DNA from: an uncultured Pelagibacteraceae bacterium
Lineage (GTDB): Bacteria; Pseudomonadota; Alphaproteobacteria; Pelagibacterales; Pelagibacteraceae
Reading direction: 5' to 3'
Length of the DNA stretch: 64,000 nucleotides
NCBI GenBank assembly: GCA_902550805.1
Contig: CACDAL010000001.1
Span: forward strand, 112,777 to 176,776
Shown: in pieces, positions 10,737 to 20,963 of the stretch
Layout: each line of letters opens with the position of its first letter
Numbering within the stretch: position 1 is the stretch's first letter
Made by a program: the position numbers and the translations under genes
The notes under the pieces: generated by a model
The model's input: the letters and a program-made list of their open reading frames with translations, nothing else
Databases searched by the model: none
What the model was told of the DNA's origin: nothing

Positions 10737-11714
10737 TTATTTGTTAGTATTTCTTAGCTTTTTTAAAATATTTTCCAAATCCAAAGGTAAATTTGAAGAA
10801 AATTCCAAATACTCCTTAGTATTTGGGTGTTCAAATCCTAGAGTTTTAGCATGTAGAAATTGCCTGTCTAACTTAAAAATAGATTCTTCAAGTTCAGGTT
10901 TTATATTTTTAAATTTTTTAAATTTTTTTTTGTATTTTTTATCTCCTAATATATTATTTCCTTTAAAACTCATATGAACTCTAATCTGATGAGTTCTTCC
11001 AGTTTCAAGTCTACATTCAATAAGACTAAAAGTTGGAGTGTTATTATTTTGAAATATTTCTATAGTTTTATAATTTGTTATTGCTTTTTTTCCTTTTGTT
11101 GTTCCAACTTGCATTAGTTGTCTATTTTTTGTACTCCTTTTTATCAAGGTCTCTATTTTTCCATTTTGAGGTCTTAGCTTGCCCCAAATAATGGCTTGAT
11201 AGATTCTTGTAATTTTGTGTTCGCTAAATTGATTTGATAAATATTCATGACTTTTATTATTTTTTGCAATTACAATTAGTCCAGAAGTGTCCTTATCAAT
11301 TCTATGTACAATTCCAGGTCTAAGTTCATCTCCAATATTTGATAAATTTTTGTTATAGTATATTAATGCATTAACAATAGTATTGTCATAATTGCCAGCA
11401 CCTGGATGCATTGATATTCCAGATGATTTATTTATAACAATTAAATCATCATCTTCATAAACAATATCAAGTTTGTAATTATAAGGTTTTAGAGAAGATT
11501 TTTTTGGACTGGGTATTTCAAATATAATTCTATCACCCTTCGATACCTTTTTTGAAGGATCTTCTAAAATCTTGTTGTTTAGTTTTAGTTTTTTTTTTAG
11601 AATTAAATTTTTTACTCTTGTCCTGCTTAATTCTTTTTTTTTTTTAGTTATAAAAGCATCTATTCTTAATGGACTGTCATTATTATCTACAATTAAGTTA
11701 ATGATATTTTTCAT
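10737..11714 (-). CDS. rluD: RluA/RluD-family 23S rRNA pseudouridine synthase
   Basis: Makes pseudouridine in large-subunit rRNA. An S4-like RNA-binding domain (about residues 14-70) precedes the catalytic domain with PGIVHRIDKDTSGLIVIAK, whose Asp is catalytic, and GRTHQIRVHMSFKGNNILGD. The product is 325 residues, the normal RluD size. It is upstream of rpoH on the same strand with a 42-bp gap. RluC/RluA relatives share these motifs, so the exact target uridines are inferred from length and S4 domain. Confidence 0.88.
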   Translation of the reverse strand: MKNIINLIVDNNDSPLRIDAFITKKKKELSRTRVKNLILKKKLKLNNKILEDPSKKVSKGDRIIFEIPSPKKSSLKPYNYKLDIVYEDDDLIVINKSSGISMHPGAGNYDNTIVNALIYYNKNLSNIGDELRPGIVHRIDKDTSGLIVIAKNNKSHEYLSNQFSEHKITRIYQAIIWGKLRPQNGKIETLIKRSTKNRQLMQVGTTKGKKAITNYKTIEIFQNNNTPTFSLIECRLETGRTHQIRVHMSFKGNNILGDKKYKKKFKKFKNIKPELEESIFKLDRQFLHAKTLGFEHPNTKEYLEFSSNLPLDLENILKKLRNTNK

Positions 11715-11737
11715 ATTTTATAATAATAATACTATAT

Positions 11738-11814
11738 GCGTTCGTAGCTCAACTGGATAGAGCGCCAGATTTCGGCTCTGGAGGTTCAGGGTTCGACTCC
11801 TTGCGGGCGCACCA
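11738..11814 (+). tRNA. tRNA-Arg (anticodon UCG)
   Basis: A 77-nt cloverleaf with encoded CCA: acceptor GCGTTCG pairs with CGGGCGC (two G-T wobbles), the D-arm contains TAGCTCAACTGGATAGAGC, the anticodon stem CCAGA/TCTGG closes loop TTTCGGC with anticodon TCG, and the T-loop is TTCGACT. A likely -10 (TATAAT at 11719-11724) lies just upstream, in the gap after divergent rluD. The final A of CCA is immediately followed by the stop codon of the convergent permease, so there is no spacer. Confidence 0.96.
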
Positions 11815-12612
11815 CTACTCACCTATATTAATTAAAGTGCCTCTTTTCCTTGCTTGATTAAAAGAATAGTAGAATAAAGATATTGCAATTATCAAATAAA
11901 CGCCATTTAAACTAAATGCAGTAATTATATTTTCCATATTTACAGTTTTGTCTATAAGTATACTTCTAGCTTCTTCAAAAATATATACAAGTGGTAGCGA
12001 ATAAGCGATTTTTTGAAAAGTTTCTGGTAAAATTTCAATTGGATAATATATACATCCAAAAGGCGCTAACAGAAACATGGTCGACCAAGCTATATTTTCA
12101 AATGAAGGACCAAATCTAAGCAATCCAGCCGATACTAAAATTCCCAATGTGATACCAAAGAAATACAAGCTTAAAAATAAGAAAAATAAATAAATCCCTA
12201 GATCTAATATTGATATTCCAAAAAGAGGCGAAGTTAAAAGAATTGCAGGCACCAGACCTATTAATGCTCTAATTAAAGCTGTAAAAACTAATGAAATGAT
12301 TATTTCACTAATTTTTATTGGGGCAATAAATAGATTGGTAAAATTTCTGCTCCAAATCTCCTCTAAAAACAGCATATTAAAACCAATGCTTGTTCTAAAT
12401 AAAAAATCATAAAGAATTGCACAAGTTAGTATTACTCCGACTGCATTATTGTAGTAAGTGCTATGAGAAGCAAAAAAATTTGAAATAAATCCCCACAAAG
12501 TTATTTGAATTGAAGGCCAATAAATTAAATCTAATATTCTTGGAAAAGATCTAGTAATTAAATAAAAATGTCTTAAAAAAAGTCCATAAATTCTAATTAA
12601 ATTCATCTTCAC
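11815..12612 (-). CDS. ABC-2 type transporter permease
   Basis: Membrane half of an ABC exporter. The 265-residue protein has about six hydrophobic segments and the ABC-2 fold pattern (SGLVPAILLTSPLFGIS region, then FLLAPFGCIYYPIEILPE, the loop typical of ABC-2 permeases before the last helices). Its start overlaps the ATPase gene by 20 bp, so the pair is translationally coupled. The substrate is unknown; related pairs are annotated as multidrug, lipid or polysaccharide exporters. The stop codon abuts the 3' end of tRNA-Arg. Confidence 0.85.
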   Translation of the reverse strand: MKMNLIRIYGLFLRHFYLITRSFPRILDLIYWPSIQITLWGFISNFFASHSTYYNNAVGVILTCAILYDFLFRTSIGFNMLFLEEIWSRNFTNLFIAPIKISEIIISLVFTALIRALIGLVPAILLTSPLFGISILDLGIYLFFLFLSLYFFGITLGILVSAGLLRFGPSFENIAWSTMFLLAPFGCIYYPIEILPETFQKIAYSLPLVYIFEEARSILIDKTVNMENIITAFSLNGVYLIIAISLFYYSFNQARKRGTLINIGE

Positions 12613-13330
12613 TCCTTGAAAGTTTTAGGAAAACTTCTTCTAGATTTTGTCTACCGTGTTTTTTTATTAATTCTTCAGGACTGCCTTGATCTACAATAAC
12701 ACCTTCTTTCATCATTAATGTAGATTTGCACAATCTAGTAACTTCATTCATATTATGTGAGGCCAGCAAAATTGAAATTTTTTTTTCTTTTTTATAATTT
12801 TCTAAAAATGTTCTTACATAATCTCCAATTTCAGGGTCAAGTGAAGCGGTAGGTTCGTCTAACAATAATACAATAGGGTCGTTTATTAAAGCTTTAGCTA
12901 AACTTACTCTATTTTTTTGTCCCGAAGAAAGTTCTCCTGTTACACTATTTAATAAATCAAATAATCTTAATTTTTCAATTAGATATTCAATTCTATTATT
13001 TAGGTTTTTAATATTATATAATTTTCCGTACACGATTAGATTTTGTTTTACTGTAAGTTTTTTTGGTAATTCAATATAAGGAGAGATGAAATTAATTTTT
13101 TGAAGAATTTCAATTCTATTTTCTTCAATTTTTTTACCTTCTATAAATATTTCTCCATTTGTGGGTTTTAACAAACCCAACATCATTCCTATTGTGGTTG
13201 TTTTCCCACATCCATTTGGACCAAGCAATCCCAGGATTTCATTTTCTTTTATGCTAAATGAAACTTCTTCTACCGCTTTTTTTGTACCATAATTTTTTTT
13301 TAAATTTTTAACTTCTACTAAATTTTTCAT
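12593..13330 (-). CDS. ABC transporter ATP-binding protein (ABC-2 partner)
   Basis: Nucleotide-binding subunit for the adjacent permease. It has Walker A GPNGCGKTT, signature LSSGQKNR, Walker B VLLLDEPTASLDPE and the switch histidine in LASHNMNE. At 245 residues it has a single ABC domain, as in two-gene ABC-2 exporters of the NatA/CcmA-like class. It overlaps the permease by 20 bp and the upstream Sua5-type gene by 23 bp, so all three are probably one transcript. The substrate cannot be told from sequence. Confidence 0.9.
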   Translation of the reverse strand: MKNLVEVKNLKKNYGTKKAVEEVSFSIKENEILGLLGPNGCGKTTTIGMMLGLLKPTNGEIFIEGKKIEENRIEILQKINFISPYIELPKKLTVKQNLIVYGKLYNIKNLNNRIEYLIEKLRLFDLLNSVTGELSSGQKNRVSLAKALINDPIVLLLDEPTASLDPEIGDYVRTFLENYKKEKKISILLASHNMNEVTRLCKSTLMMKEGVIVDQGSPEELIKKHGRQNLEEVFLKLSRSEDEFN

Positions 13331-14261
13331 AAAATTTTGATGCTCTTTTTAGTCTATCGTTGATCGCTTCACCAATTCCTTTATTGGGAATTTTTTCAAT
13401 AGCTATATATTTAAATTTTCTCTTTTTAATTGTTCTAAGAGTTTTATACAAGTTCTTTGCAACTTCTTTTAGATTTTTATTATAACTTAAATAATAGAAA
13501 TTTTTACCTGAATGTTTTCTTTTTTTAATTAATATGAAAGCTTCATTTTTTTTTGGATTTTTCACATTTAATCTAATTGGAATATTAGGAGAATAATGAA
13601 CCTTAGATTGCCCTGGAGATAAAATATTTTTTTGTTTTTTAACAAAATGTATATTACTTTTTAAAAATTTATTTATGTCTTTTTTTTCTATTCCTCCCAA
13701 TCTTAATATTTGAGTTCTATCAGTTAAATTTATTATGGTAGATTCAAGACCTATTTTTGATTGTCCGCCATCCAAAACATATTTAATTTTTTTTCCAAAC
13801 TCATCTATAACATCTAATTTTGATACAGGACTAATTTTTGTTGAAACATTAGCGCTTGGAGCAGCAAGTGGATATTTTAGTTTTTTTAGCAATCTTCTAG
13901 TTAAAGTATGTTTTGGGAATCTCACGGCTAGAGTTTTTTTATTATTTGTAACATTTTTTGAAATTAAACTGTTTTTTTTAAGTTTTAAAACGAAAGAGAT
14001 TGGTCCAGGAGAATATTTTTTATATAATTTCAAAAATTTACCATTTATCACGCAATCTTTTTTTAAAAGATTTAAATTATAATAATGAACTATTAGAGGA
14101 TTTTTTTTTGGTCTTTTTTTTAATTTAAAAATTTTTGAAGTTGCTTTATTGGAATATGCATTTGCAGCTAAACCATATACAGTTTCGGTAGGTATTCCCA
14201 CACACTCATCATTATTTAAATATTTTATTGCTTTTTTAATATTTGAAAGATTCTTATTCAT
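13308..14261 (-). CDS. L-threonylcarbamoyladenylate synthase (Sua5/YrdC family)
   Basis: Makes threonylcarbamoyl-AMP for the t6A37 modification of ANN-decoding tRNAs. The N-terminal YrdC domain has GIPTETVYGLAANA, KKRPKKNPLIVHY, PGPISFVLK and PLAAPSANVSTKISP. The C-terminal about 100 residues (from SPGQSKVHYSPNIPI) resemble the extra Sua5 domain, so the 317-residue length points to Sua5 rather than short YrdC/TsaC. It overlaps the ABC ATPase downstream and is divergent from xseB across 20 bp. Confidence 0.9.
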   Translation of the reverse strand: MNKNLSNIKKAIKYLNNDECVGIPTETVYGLAANAYSNKATSKIFKLKKRPKKNPLIVHYYNLNLLKKDCVINGKFLKLYKKYSPGPISFVLKLKKNSLISKNVTNNKKTLAVRFPKHTLTRRLLKKLKYPLAAPSANVSTKISPVSKLDVIDEFGKKIKYVLDGGQSKIGLESTIINLTDRTQILRLGGIEKKDINKFLKSNIHFVKKQKNILSPGQSKVHYSPNIPIRLNVKNPKKNEAFILIKKRKHSGKNFYYLSYNKNLKEVAKNLYKTLRTIKKRKFKYIAIEKIPNKGIGEAINDRLKRASKFYEKFSRS

Positions 14262-14281
14262 ATAATATTACAAACTAATAT

Positions 14282-14536
14282 ATGAATGAAAAAAATTTGC
14301 CAGATGATATTAATTTAAAAACTTTAAACGAATTAACTGAAATGGTTAATAAAATTATCGAAAATTTGGAGAATGAGAAAGATTTGGAAAAATCAATTAA
14401 CGAATATCAAAAGTTGCTAAAATTAAACAATATAATTGAAAAAAAATTTCAAATAAATTTTAAAGAAATCTCAGAAAAAACAAAATTGAAAATTAAAGAT
14501 ATAGCAGTTAATAAAAATGAAAGAAAAATTAAATAA
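14282..14536 (+). CDS. xseB: Exodeoxyribonuclease VII small subunit
   Basis: Small subunit of ExoVII, which trims single-stranded DNA. The 84-residue, mostly helical protein has the family pattern of a short helix pair (LNELTEMVNKIIENLENE, then LEKSINEYQKLLKLNNIIEKKF). Position directly upstream of ispA and dxs is the classical xseB-ispA-dxs order, which supports a call that sequence alone would leave moderate. It overlaps ispA by 20 bp. Confidence 0.82.
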   Translation: MNEKNLPDDINLKTLNELTEMVNKIIENLENEKDLEKSINEYQKLLKLNNIIEKKFQINFKEISEKTKLKIKDIAVNKNERKIK

Positions 14537-15386
14537 GATAGCCAAGGACACAAATATTTTTCTCAAAAAATATTTAAAATCCCAAAAAAAAACAGATTTA
14601 ATTATACCTATGACTTATGGTTTATTGCCTGGCGGAAAAAAAATACGATCAAAAATTCTAGTTGATATAGGAAAAATTTTTAGAATAAATTATCAAAATC
14701 TTATTCAAATAGGCGCTGCAGTTGAATGTATTCATGCATACTCTCTTATACATGATGATTTGCCTTGTATGGATAATGATAGTTTAAGAAGAGGAAAATT
14801 ATCCACACATAGAAAATTTAGTGAGTCAACAGCTATATTGGCAGGCAATTCTTTATTGACCATTGCTTTTGAAATTTTAAGTAATCACAGTCTAAGATTA
14901 AATAATAAAATAAAAATAAGTTTAGTAAAATTAATATCGGAATGTTCGGGACATTCTGGAATAGCGGGAGGACAATATTCAGATTTAAGATTTGAAAAAA
15001 AAAAAATTTCCTTAAAAAGAGTTATTGAAATGCAAGTTAAAAAAACTGGAAAACTTTTTAGTTTTTGTTGTATGGCACCAGTTATTATAACTAATAAAAA
15101 AAATTATCTTAAAAAGTTTGATAAGATTGGATCTGATATAGGACTATTGTTTCAAATTGCTGATGATTTAATTGACTATAGTGGCAATACTCAAAAAGTA
15201 GGAAAAAAAACTAAAAAAGATTTAAAAAAAGGTAAAGCTACTTTAATTAGTTTACTGGGTTATAAAAATACTATTAAATACAGTGATAAATTAAAATTAG
15301 ATATATTTAAAAGACTTAATATTTTTGGAAAAAAAGCTGAAGATTTAAAAAATACAATTAATTATATCATAGCAAGAAACAAGTGA
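14517..15386 (+). CDS. ispA: Short-chain polyprenyl (farnesyl/geranylgeranyl) diphosphate synthase
   Basis: Builds C15-C20 isoprenoid diphosphates from DMAPP and IPP. The first aspartate-rich motif is in [17 protein letters not shown] with the bulky chain-length region before it, and the second is in [22 protein letters not shown] near the N-terminus binds IPP. The 289-residue length and the CM dipeptide inside the first motif match bacterial IspA. It lies between xseB and dxs with short overlaps on both sides, so isoprenoid precursor and chain synthesis are coupled. Confidence 0.92.
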   Translation: MKEKLNKIAKDTNIFLKKYLKSQKKTDLIIPMTYGLLPGGKKIRSKILVDIGKIFRINYQNLIQIGAAVECIHAYSLIHDDLPCMDNDSLRRGKLSTHRKFSESTAILAGNSLLTIAFEILSNHSLRLNNKIKISLVKLISECSGHSGIAGGQYSDLRFEKKKISLKRVIEMQVKKTGKLFSFCCMAPVIITNKKNYLKKFDKIGSDIGLLFQIADDLIDYSGNTQKVGKKTKKDLKKGKATLISLLGYKNTIKYSDKLKLDIFKRLNIFGKKAEDLKNTINYIIARNK

Positions 15387-17296
15387 ATAAAAAATATAAA
15401 TATTTAAATGATATAAATTTTCCTTCAGATGTTAAAAAACTTTCACAATCAGAATTGAAAGTATTGTCTGAAGAAGTTAGAGAAGAATTAATCGAAACCG
15501 TATCAGAGACCGGGGGTCATTTAGGTGCTGGCCTCGGTGTTGTAGAATTAACTGTGGCTTTACATTATATCTTTAATACACCTAATGATAAATTAATTTG
15601 GGATGTTGGGCATCAATCTTATCCGCATAAGATACTAACAGGAAGAAAAGATAGGATTAGAACTTTGAGAAAAGGTGATGGACTTTCGGGTTTTACAAAA
15701 AGATCTGAAAGTGAATACGATCCTTTTGGTGCAGCGCATAGCTCTACGTCTATATCTTCTGCTTTAGGCATAGCTACAGCAAATAAACTTTCAAATAAAT
15801 CTGATAACGTAATTGCTGTTATAGGAGATGGAGCTATAAGTGCTGGGATGGCATATGAAGCAATGAACAATGCAGGGACAAGCAAAACTAAAATGATAGT
15901 TATTTTAAATGATAACGATATGTCAATTTCTAAACCAGTTGGGGCAATGAGGAAGTATTTAGCAAAAATATTATCTGGAAAGATTTACTTTAGCTTTAGA
16001 GAAACAGCTAAACTTATAATATCAGCATTTTCTAAAAGATTTAGTAGAAGAGCAGGAAAAGCTGAAGATTTTTTAAGATCAGCAGTTACAGGTGGAACTT
16101 TATTCAACTCAATGGGCTTTTATTATATTGGGCCAATAAATGGACATGATATAGATGCCCTCGTCTCAATTTTAAAAAATGCAAAAGAAATAGATTTTAA
16201 TGGTCCAATTATGATTCATGTAAAAACAGAGAAAGGTAAAGGATATGAGTTTGCTGAGAAATCAATTGATAAATTTCATGGAGTTACAAAATTTAATATA
16301 GGCACTGGCGTGCAAGAGAAAAAAAAAACAAATATTCCTGCGTATACAAATGTTTTTGCAGATACACTCATTAAACATGCAGAGAGGGATAGTAAAATTA
16401 TAGGAATAACTGCAGCAATGGCATCAGGGACAGGAATGGATAAATTTGGTAAAAAATTTCCATCAAGAATGTTCGATGTTGGTATAGCAGAGCAACATGC
16501 GGTAACTTTTGCAGCAGGACTTGCAACTGAAGGATTCAAACCGTATGCTGCGATTTATTCAACATTTTTACAGAGAGCGTATGATCAAGTTGTTCATGAT
16601 GTTGCAATTCAAAGTTTACCAGTAAGATTTGCCATAGATAGAGCGGGATTGGTTGGGGCTGATGGTCCTACACATGCTGGATCTTTTGATATAACATATT
16701 TAACTACCTTGCCGAATTTTGTTGTAATGGCTGCAAGCGATGAATCGGAATTAGTAAAAATGATTAATACATCAGTTAATATAAACGATAAACCTTCAGC
16801 ATTTAGATATCCAAGAGGTAGCGGAATAGGAGTTAATTTACCCACAATTGATGAAATATTGCAGATTGGGAAAGGAAGGATAATTAAAGAAGGAAAAAAA
16901 ATTGCCTTACTTAATTTTGGAGCAAGATTAAAAGAATGTTTGATTGTTCAGAAAAATTTATCAAAGAAAGGTATAAACTTAACTTTAGTTGATGCAAGAT
17001 TTGCAAAACCTCTTGATGAAAATTTAATATGGCAAATTGCAACTGATCATGAAGTGTTAATCACATTAGAAGAAGGTTCGATAGGAGGATTTGGATCTCA
17101 CGTGGTTCAATTTCTTACGGATAAAAATTTATTAGATAATAATTTAAAGTTTAGATCTATGGTTTTTCCTGACAAGTTTATAAATCACGACAAGCCAGAA
17201 TTAATGTATAAATATGCAGGATTGGATGTAGAGAATATAGAAATTAAGATTTTAGATACTTTGAATTCAAAAGTAATAATAAAAAAAACTAATTAA
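15383..17296 (+). CDS. dxs: 1-deoxy-D-xylulose-5-phosphate synthase
   Basis: Thiamin-diphosphate enzyme that condenses pyruvate and glyceraldehyde-3-phosphate, the first step of the MEP isoprenoid pathway. The thiamin-binding segment [18 protein letters not shown], the [15 protein letters not shown] motif and the transketolase C-terminal domain are present. The start is GTG at 15383, overlapping the ispA stop by 4 bp. Length (637 residues) is standard. The stop shares TTAA (17293-17296) with convergent aroC. Confidence 0.98.
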   Translation: MNKKYKYLNDINFPSDVKKLSQSELKVLSEEVREELIETVSETGGHLGAGLGVVELTVALHYIFNTPNDKLIWDVGHQSYPHKILTGRKDRIRTLRKGDGLSGFTKRSESEYDPFGAAHSSTSISSALGIATANKLSNKSDNVIAVIGDGAISAGMAYEAMNNAGTSKTKMIVILNDNDMSISKPVGAMRKYLAKILSGKIYFSFRETAKLIISAFSKRFSRRAGKAEDFLRSAVTGGTLFNSMGFYYIGPINGHDIDALVSILKNAKEIDFNGPIMIHVKTEKGKGYEFAEKSIDKFHGVTKFNIGTGVQEKKKTNIPAYTNVFADTLIKHAERDSKIIGITAAMASGTGMDKFGKKFPSRMFDVGIAEQHAVTFAAGLATEGFKPYAAIYSTFLQRAYDQVVHDVAIQSLPVRFAIDRAGLVGADGPTHAGSFDITYLTTLPNFVVMAASDESELVKMINTSVNINDKPSAFRYPRGSGIGVNLPTIDEILQIGKGRIIKEGKKIALLNFGARLKECLIVQKNLSKKGINLTLVDARFAKPLDENLIWQIATDHEVLITLEEGSIGGFGSHVVQFLTDKNLLDNNLKFRSMVFPDKFINHDKPELMYKYAGLDVENIEIKILDTLNSKVIIKKTN

Positions 17297-18378
17297 TTTT
17301 TGCATTGAGCAATATTCATTAAATAATGATCTAGAAGAACACAATTCATCATTGCTTCTCCAATTGGTACTGCTCGTATGCCTACACAAGGATCGTGTCT
17401 TCCTTTTACAGATATAGATGTATTTTTTCCAAATTTATCTATGGTTTTTCTAGAAGAAAGAATTGAAGAAGTTGGCTTAACAGCGAATGAAACAATTATA
17501 TCTTGTCCAGTAGATATTCCTCCAAGAATACCTCCGGCATTATTTGATTTAAAATTGGTTTTATTTTTATATTGATAAATTTCATCGGAATTTTGTTCAC
17601 CAGTCAATTGTGCAGAATTCATTCCAGATCCAATATTAACTCCCTTTACAGCATTTATGCTCATCATTGCTGAAGCTAAATCCATATCTAGTTTTGAATA
17701 TATTGGAGCTCCTAATCCAACAGGAACACCTTTTGCTCTAATTTCTATTATTGCTCCGCAAGAAGATCCTGCTTTTCTTATATTTAATAAATATTTTTGC
17801 CAAATTTTTAGCATAGATTTATCTGGGCAAAATAAAGAATTTTTTAAAATAAACTTGTCATTCCACTTTTTTATATTACATCCCAAGATACCTAATTGTG
17901 TAACTGCTCCAACAACTTTATATTTTTTTCCAATTTTTGTTTCTAAAACTTTTTTGGCTAAAGCACCTGCCGCGACTCTAGCTGCCGTTTCCCTAGCTGA
18001 CTGCCTTCCTCCTCCTCTGTAATCCCTAATTCCATATTTTTTAAAATATGTATAATCAGCATGTCCGGGTCTGAATTTATTTCTTATGGTTTCGTAATCT
18101 CTTGATCTCATGTCTTTATTATAAATAATCATTGAGATTGGAGTGCCAGTAGTTTTCCCTTTAAATATTCCTGATAATATATTAACTTTATCATCCTCCT
18201 TTCGTTGTGTTGTAAATTTTGATTGACCAGGTTTTCTTTTATTTAACTCTATTTGAATTTCTTTTTCAGTAATTGCTACATTTGGTGGACAGCCGTCTAT
18301 TACACAACCTATAGCTGGGCCATGAGATTCACCCCAAGTTGTGAAACGAAATAACTTTCCAAAAGTATTAAATGACAT
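17293..18378 (-). CDS. aroC: Chorismate synthase
   Basis: FMN-dependent last step of the shikimate pathway, giving chorismate. Family signatures are [57 protein letters not shown] and the C-terminal [18 protein letters not shown]. Length (361 residues) is standard. It is divergent from pdxH (32-bp gap), so both promoters must lie in or near that gap. Confidence 0.98.
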   Translation of the reverse strand: MSFNTFGKLFRFTTWGESHGPAIGCVIDGCPPNVAITEKEIQIELNKRKPGQSKFTTQRKEDDKVNILSGIFKGKTTGTPISMIIYNKDMRSRDYETIRNKFRPGHADYTYFKKYGIRDYRGGGRQSARETAARVAAGALAKKVLETKIGKKYKVVGAVTQLGILGCNIKKWNDKFILKNSLFCPDKSMLKIWQKYLLNIRKAGSSCGAIIEIRAKGVPVGLGAPIYSKLDMDLASAMMSINAVKGVNIGSGMNSAQLTGEQNSDEIYQYKNKTNFKSNNAGGILGGISTGQDIIVSFAVKPTSSILSSRKTIDKFGKNTSISVKGRHDPCVGIRAVPIGEAMMNCVLLDHYLMNIAQCKN

Positions 18379-18410
18379 TAATTTATTATATAAATTATTT
18401 TGTTTAAATT

Positions 18411-19034
18411 ATGAATGAAAAAAATTCACTAGGTCTAAATTTGTGCTTTAAAGACAAAAATAATCCCTTAGAGCTATTTAAAGAATGGTTTGAAGCGGCA
18501 AAAAAATCAGAAATTAATGATGCAAATGCCGCAGCTCTAGGCACTGTTGATAAAAATAGCCATCCATCAGTTAGAGTGGTTTTGTTAAAAGATTTTGATA
18601 ATGATGGTTTTGTTTTTTATACAAATCTTAAAAGCGAAAAAAGTGAATCAATTAAAAACAACCCAAATGTTTCTTTGTGTTTTCATTGGAAGAGCTTGTT
18701 AAGACAAATTAGAATATCAGGTATAGCATCGCAGATATCAGATAATAAAGCAGATAAATATTTTAGATCAAGATCATACGCAAGTAAGATTGGAGCTTGG
18801 GCTTCAGACCAAAGTTCAATTTTAAAAAATAGACAAGATTTACATAATTTAATAAAAAAATTTGAAAATAAATTTTCTGATCAAAATAATATTTCTAGAC
18901 CAAAATATTGGTCAGGCTGGGTTCTTAAACCAAAGGAAATTGAATTTTGGTTAGCGGGTGAAAACCGAATACACGAAAGACTAAAATATTTTAAAAGAGA
19001 TAATAATTGGGAAAAATTTTTATTATATCCTTAG
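18411..19034 (+). CDS. pdxH: Pyridoxamine 5'-phosphate oxidase
   Basis: FMN enzyme that oxidises PNP/PMP to pyridoxal phosphate. Seen are the FMN-binding DKNSHPSVRVVLLKDFDNDG, FYTNLKSEKSESIKNNP, a central LCFHWKSLLRQIRISG and the C-terminal WSGWVLKPKEIEFWLAGENRIHERLKY. Length (207 residues) is standard. Its TAG overlaps the stop of the convergent prenyl synthase within TTAG at 19031-19034. Confidence 0.95.
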   Translation: MNEKNSLGLNLCFKDKNNPLELFKEWFEAAKKSEINDANAAALGTVDKNSHPSVRVVLLKDFDNDGFVFYTNLKSEKSESIKNNPNVSLCFHWKSLLRQIRISGIASQISDNKADKYFRSRSYASKIGAWASDQSSILKNRQDLHNLIKKFENKFSDQNNISRPKYWSGWVLKPKEIEFWLAGENRIHERLKYFKRDNNWEKFLLYP

Positions 19035-20044
19035 AATTTTCTTTCAATACTAAAAGATGTAAGATTTTTTAAAATTCTTTTTTCCTCTGAGTCTTCAAAG
19101 ATGCTTAATGAATTTGATGCTAGATTAATAAAATAATCAGCTTTATTGTAACATTCTTTAATAATATTATTTTTTTTAATTAAATTTAAAACATATTCAA
19201 GTTCTTCAATTCCTCTTTTTTCTTTGCTAAAATAAGATTTTAATTTTATTTTATCTATCTTGTCAATTTTTTGATAAAGCAAAATAATTGGTAGTGTTAT
19301 TTTTCCTTCGAAAAAGTCATTGCCAATTTTTTTACCAAATAATTTTAGTTCAGAATTATAGTCCAATGCATCATCCGCTATTTGGAATGTAAGTCCTAAA
19401 TTTTTTCCATAAAATTCTAAAGCTTCTTTATATTTTGATTCTTTATTCGCTAATATTGCTCCAACTTTTGTTGCGGATGAAAATAAAGAAGCCGTTTTAG
19501 AGGAAATAATTTTTAGATAAGTTTCTTCTAACATATCAATTTCTCCTTTATTTTGTAACTGGAGAACTTCTCCTTGAGCTATTTCAGATGATGTTGAGGA
19601 TAATAGTCTTAATATTTCCAGGTTTCCATCTTCCACCATCATTTCGAAACATCTACTTAACAAATAGTCTCCCACAAGTATAGAAGATTGATTTCCCCAA
19701 ATTTTGTTTAATGTTTTTTTTCCTCTTCTAATTTCAGCTTTATCAATTACGTCATCATGCATCAAAGTTGCGGCGTGAATTAACTCTACACAAGCTGCAA
19801 GATTAATGTCTCTACCACCTTTTTTATAACCACATAGTTTTGCGCTTTGTAAAGTTAAAAGTGCTCTCAATTTTTTGCCGCCTGTTTTAAGGTGATAATC
19901 TGTCATTTTGTGAATCAGGTCTACTTTACTTATCAGTTTTGAAGTAATTTTTTCTTCTACAAGAATTAACTTATCTTCAACAGAATTACGCAAATTCAAA
20001 TACGAATTGTTTATTTGTTTTTTTAGCTGAACTACAGATCCCAT
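19031..20044 (-). CDS. ispB: Long-chain polyprenyl diphosphate synthase (ubiquinone side chain)
   Basis: Makes the long prenyl tail of ubiquinone. GGKKLRALLTLQSAKL is the IPP-binding site, LMHDDVIDKAEIRRGKKT the first Asp-rich motif and FQIADDALDYNS the second. The 337-residue length and the absence of bulky residues just before the first Asp-rich motif (ATLMHDD) fit a long-chain enzyme rather than IspA, which is encoded at 14.5 kb. The product chain length (C40-C50) cannot be read with certainty. Confidence 0.9.
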   Translation of the reverse strand: MGSVVQLKKQINNSYLNLRNSVEDKLILVEEKITSKLISKVDLIHKMTDYHLKTGGKKLRALLTLQSAKLCGYKKGGRDINLAACVELIHAATLMHDDVIDKAEIRRGKKTLNKIWGNQSSILVGDYLLSRCFEMMVEDGNLEILRLLSSTSSEIAQGEVLQLQNKGEIDMLEETYLKIISSKTASLFSSATKVGAILANKESKYKEALEFYGKNLGLTFQIADDALDYNSELKLFGKKIGNDFFEGKITLPIILLYQKIDKIDKIKLKSYFSKEKRGIEELEYVLNLIKKNNIIKECYNKADYFINLASNSLSIFEDSEEKRILKNLTSFSIERKF

Positions 20045-20086
20045 ATTTTAAAACTATTATATTAATTGTATTATTATACTTATCAA

Positions 20087-20114
20087 TTGACGCACCCTAT
20101 TCTTCAACTATAAG
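20087..20114 (+). promoter_or_regulatory. Candidate sigma-70 promoter for the S49 peptidase-glyQ-glyS-ppdK run
   Basis: TTGACG at 20087-20092 and TATAAG at 20109-20114 are separated by 16 bp, about 40 bp before the ATG at 20154. It lies in the only gap between divergent genes here. Consensus match only. Confidence 0.5.
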
Positions 20115-20153
20115 TAGCTTTATAAATAATAAAAAATTTTATAAGCATTAATT

Positions 20154-20963
20154 ATGTTCTCTTTTTTCAAAAAAAAAAATATAGTAAGTCATATCAAATT
20201 GACAGGGGTTATAGGAAACGTAGGAAAATTTAGACAAGGAATTGAATATTCCGGACAAGAAGAGATTATAAGAAAAGCCTTTTCAATAAAAAAAGCTAAA
20301 GCGGTAGCGGTAACAATTAATTCACCAGGCGGTTCTCCCGTACAATCACATTTAATTTACAAATTCATTAGAGAGCAGGCTAAAAAAAATAAAAAAAAAG
20401 TGATTGTATTTGCTGAAGATGTTGCTGCTTCCGGCGGATATCTAATTGCCTGTGCAGGAGATGAAATTTATGCAAATTCAAGTTCAATAATTGGTTCTAT
20501 CGGAGTAATTTATTCATCATTTGGATTTAAAGATTTAATTCAAAAAATTGGAGTACAAAGAAGAGTTTATACTGCTGGCAAAAATAAAAGTACTTTAGAT
20601 CCATTTTTAGAGGAAAAAGAAGAGGATATTAGAAGATTAAAAAATATTCAGCTGGAGCTTCATCAAGATTTTATAAAAGTTGTTGAAGATAGCAGAAGTT
20701 TAAAACTTAACAAAGAAAGTGGAATTGAATTATTCTCTGGAGAATTTTGGTCAGGTAAAAAAGCTAAAGAACTTGGTTTAGTTGATGGTATAGGAAATGC
20801 AGAACAGATTTTAAGAGAAAAATTTGGTGAAGAAGTGCAAATAAAAACATTTCAAAAAACAAAAGGATGGTTGGCTAAAAAACTTTCATCATCCGAAGAT
20901 CATGCTGACAAATTAATAAGTATTCTTGAAGAAAGATCAATTTGGCAGAGATATGGTTTCTAA
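20154..20963 (+). CDS. S49-family peptidase (SppA/SohB-like)
   Basis: Membrane-associated serine protease of the signal-peptide-peptidase A family. [17 protein letters not shown] forms the oxyanion region, the nucleophile serine is in [18 protein letters not shown], and the likely general-base lysine is in [13 protein letters not shown]. At 269 residues it is a single-domain version with no obvious N-terminal transmembrane helix. It overlaps glyQ by 11 bp, an unusual but tight coupling with a tRNA synthetase. Confidence 0.88.
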   Translation: MFSFFKKKNIVSHIKLTGVIGNVGKFRQGIEYSGQEEIIRKAFSIKKAKAVAVTINSPGGSPVQSHLIYKFIREQAKKNKKKVIVFAEDVAASGGYLIACAGDEIYANSSSIIGSIGVIYSSFGFKDLIQKIGVQRRVYTAGKNKSTLDPFLEEKEEDIRRLKNIQLELHQDFIKVVEDSRSLKLNKESGIELFSGEFWSGKKAKELGLVDGIGNAEQILREKFGEEVQIKTFQKTKGWLAKKLSSSEDHADKLISILEERSIWQRYGF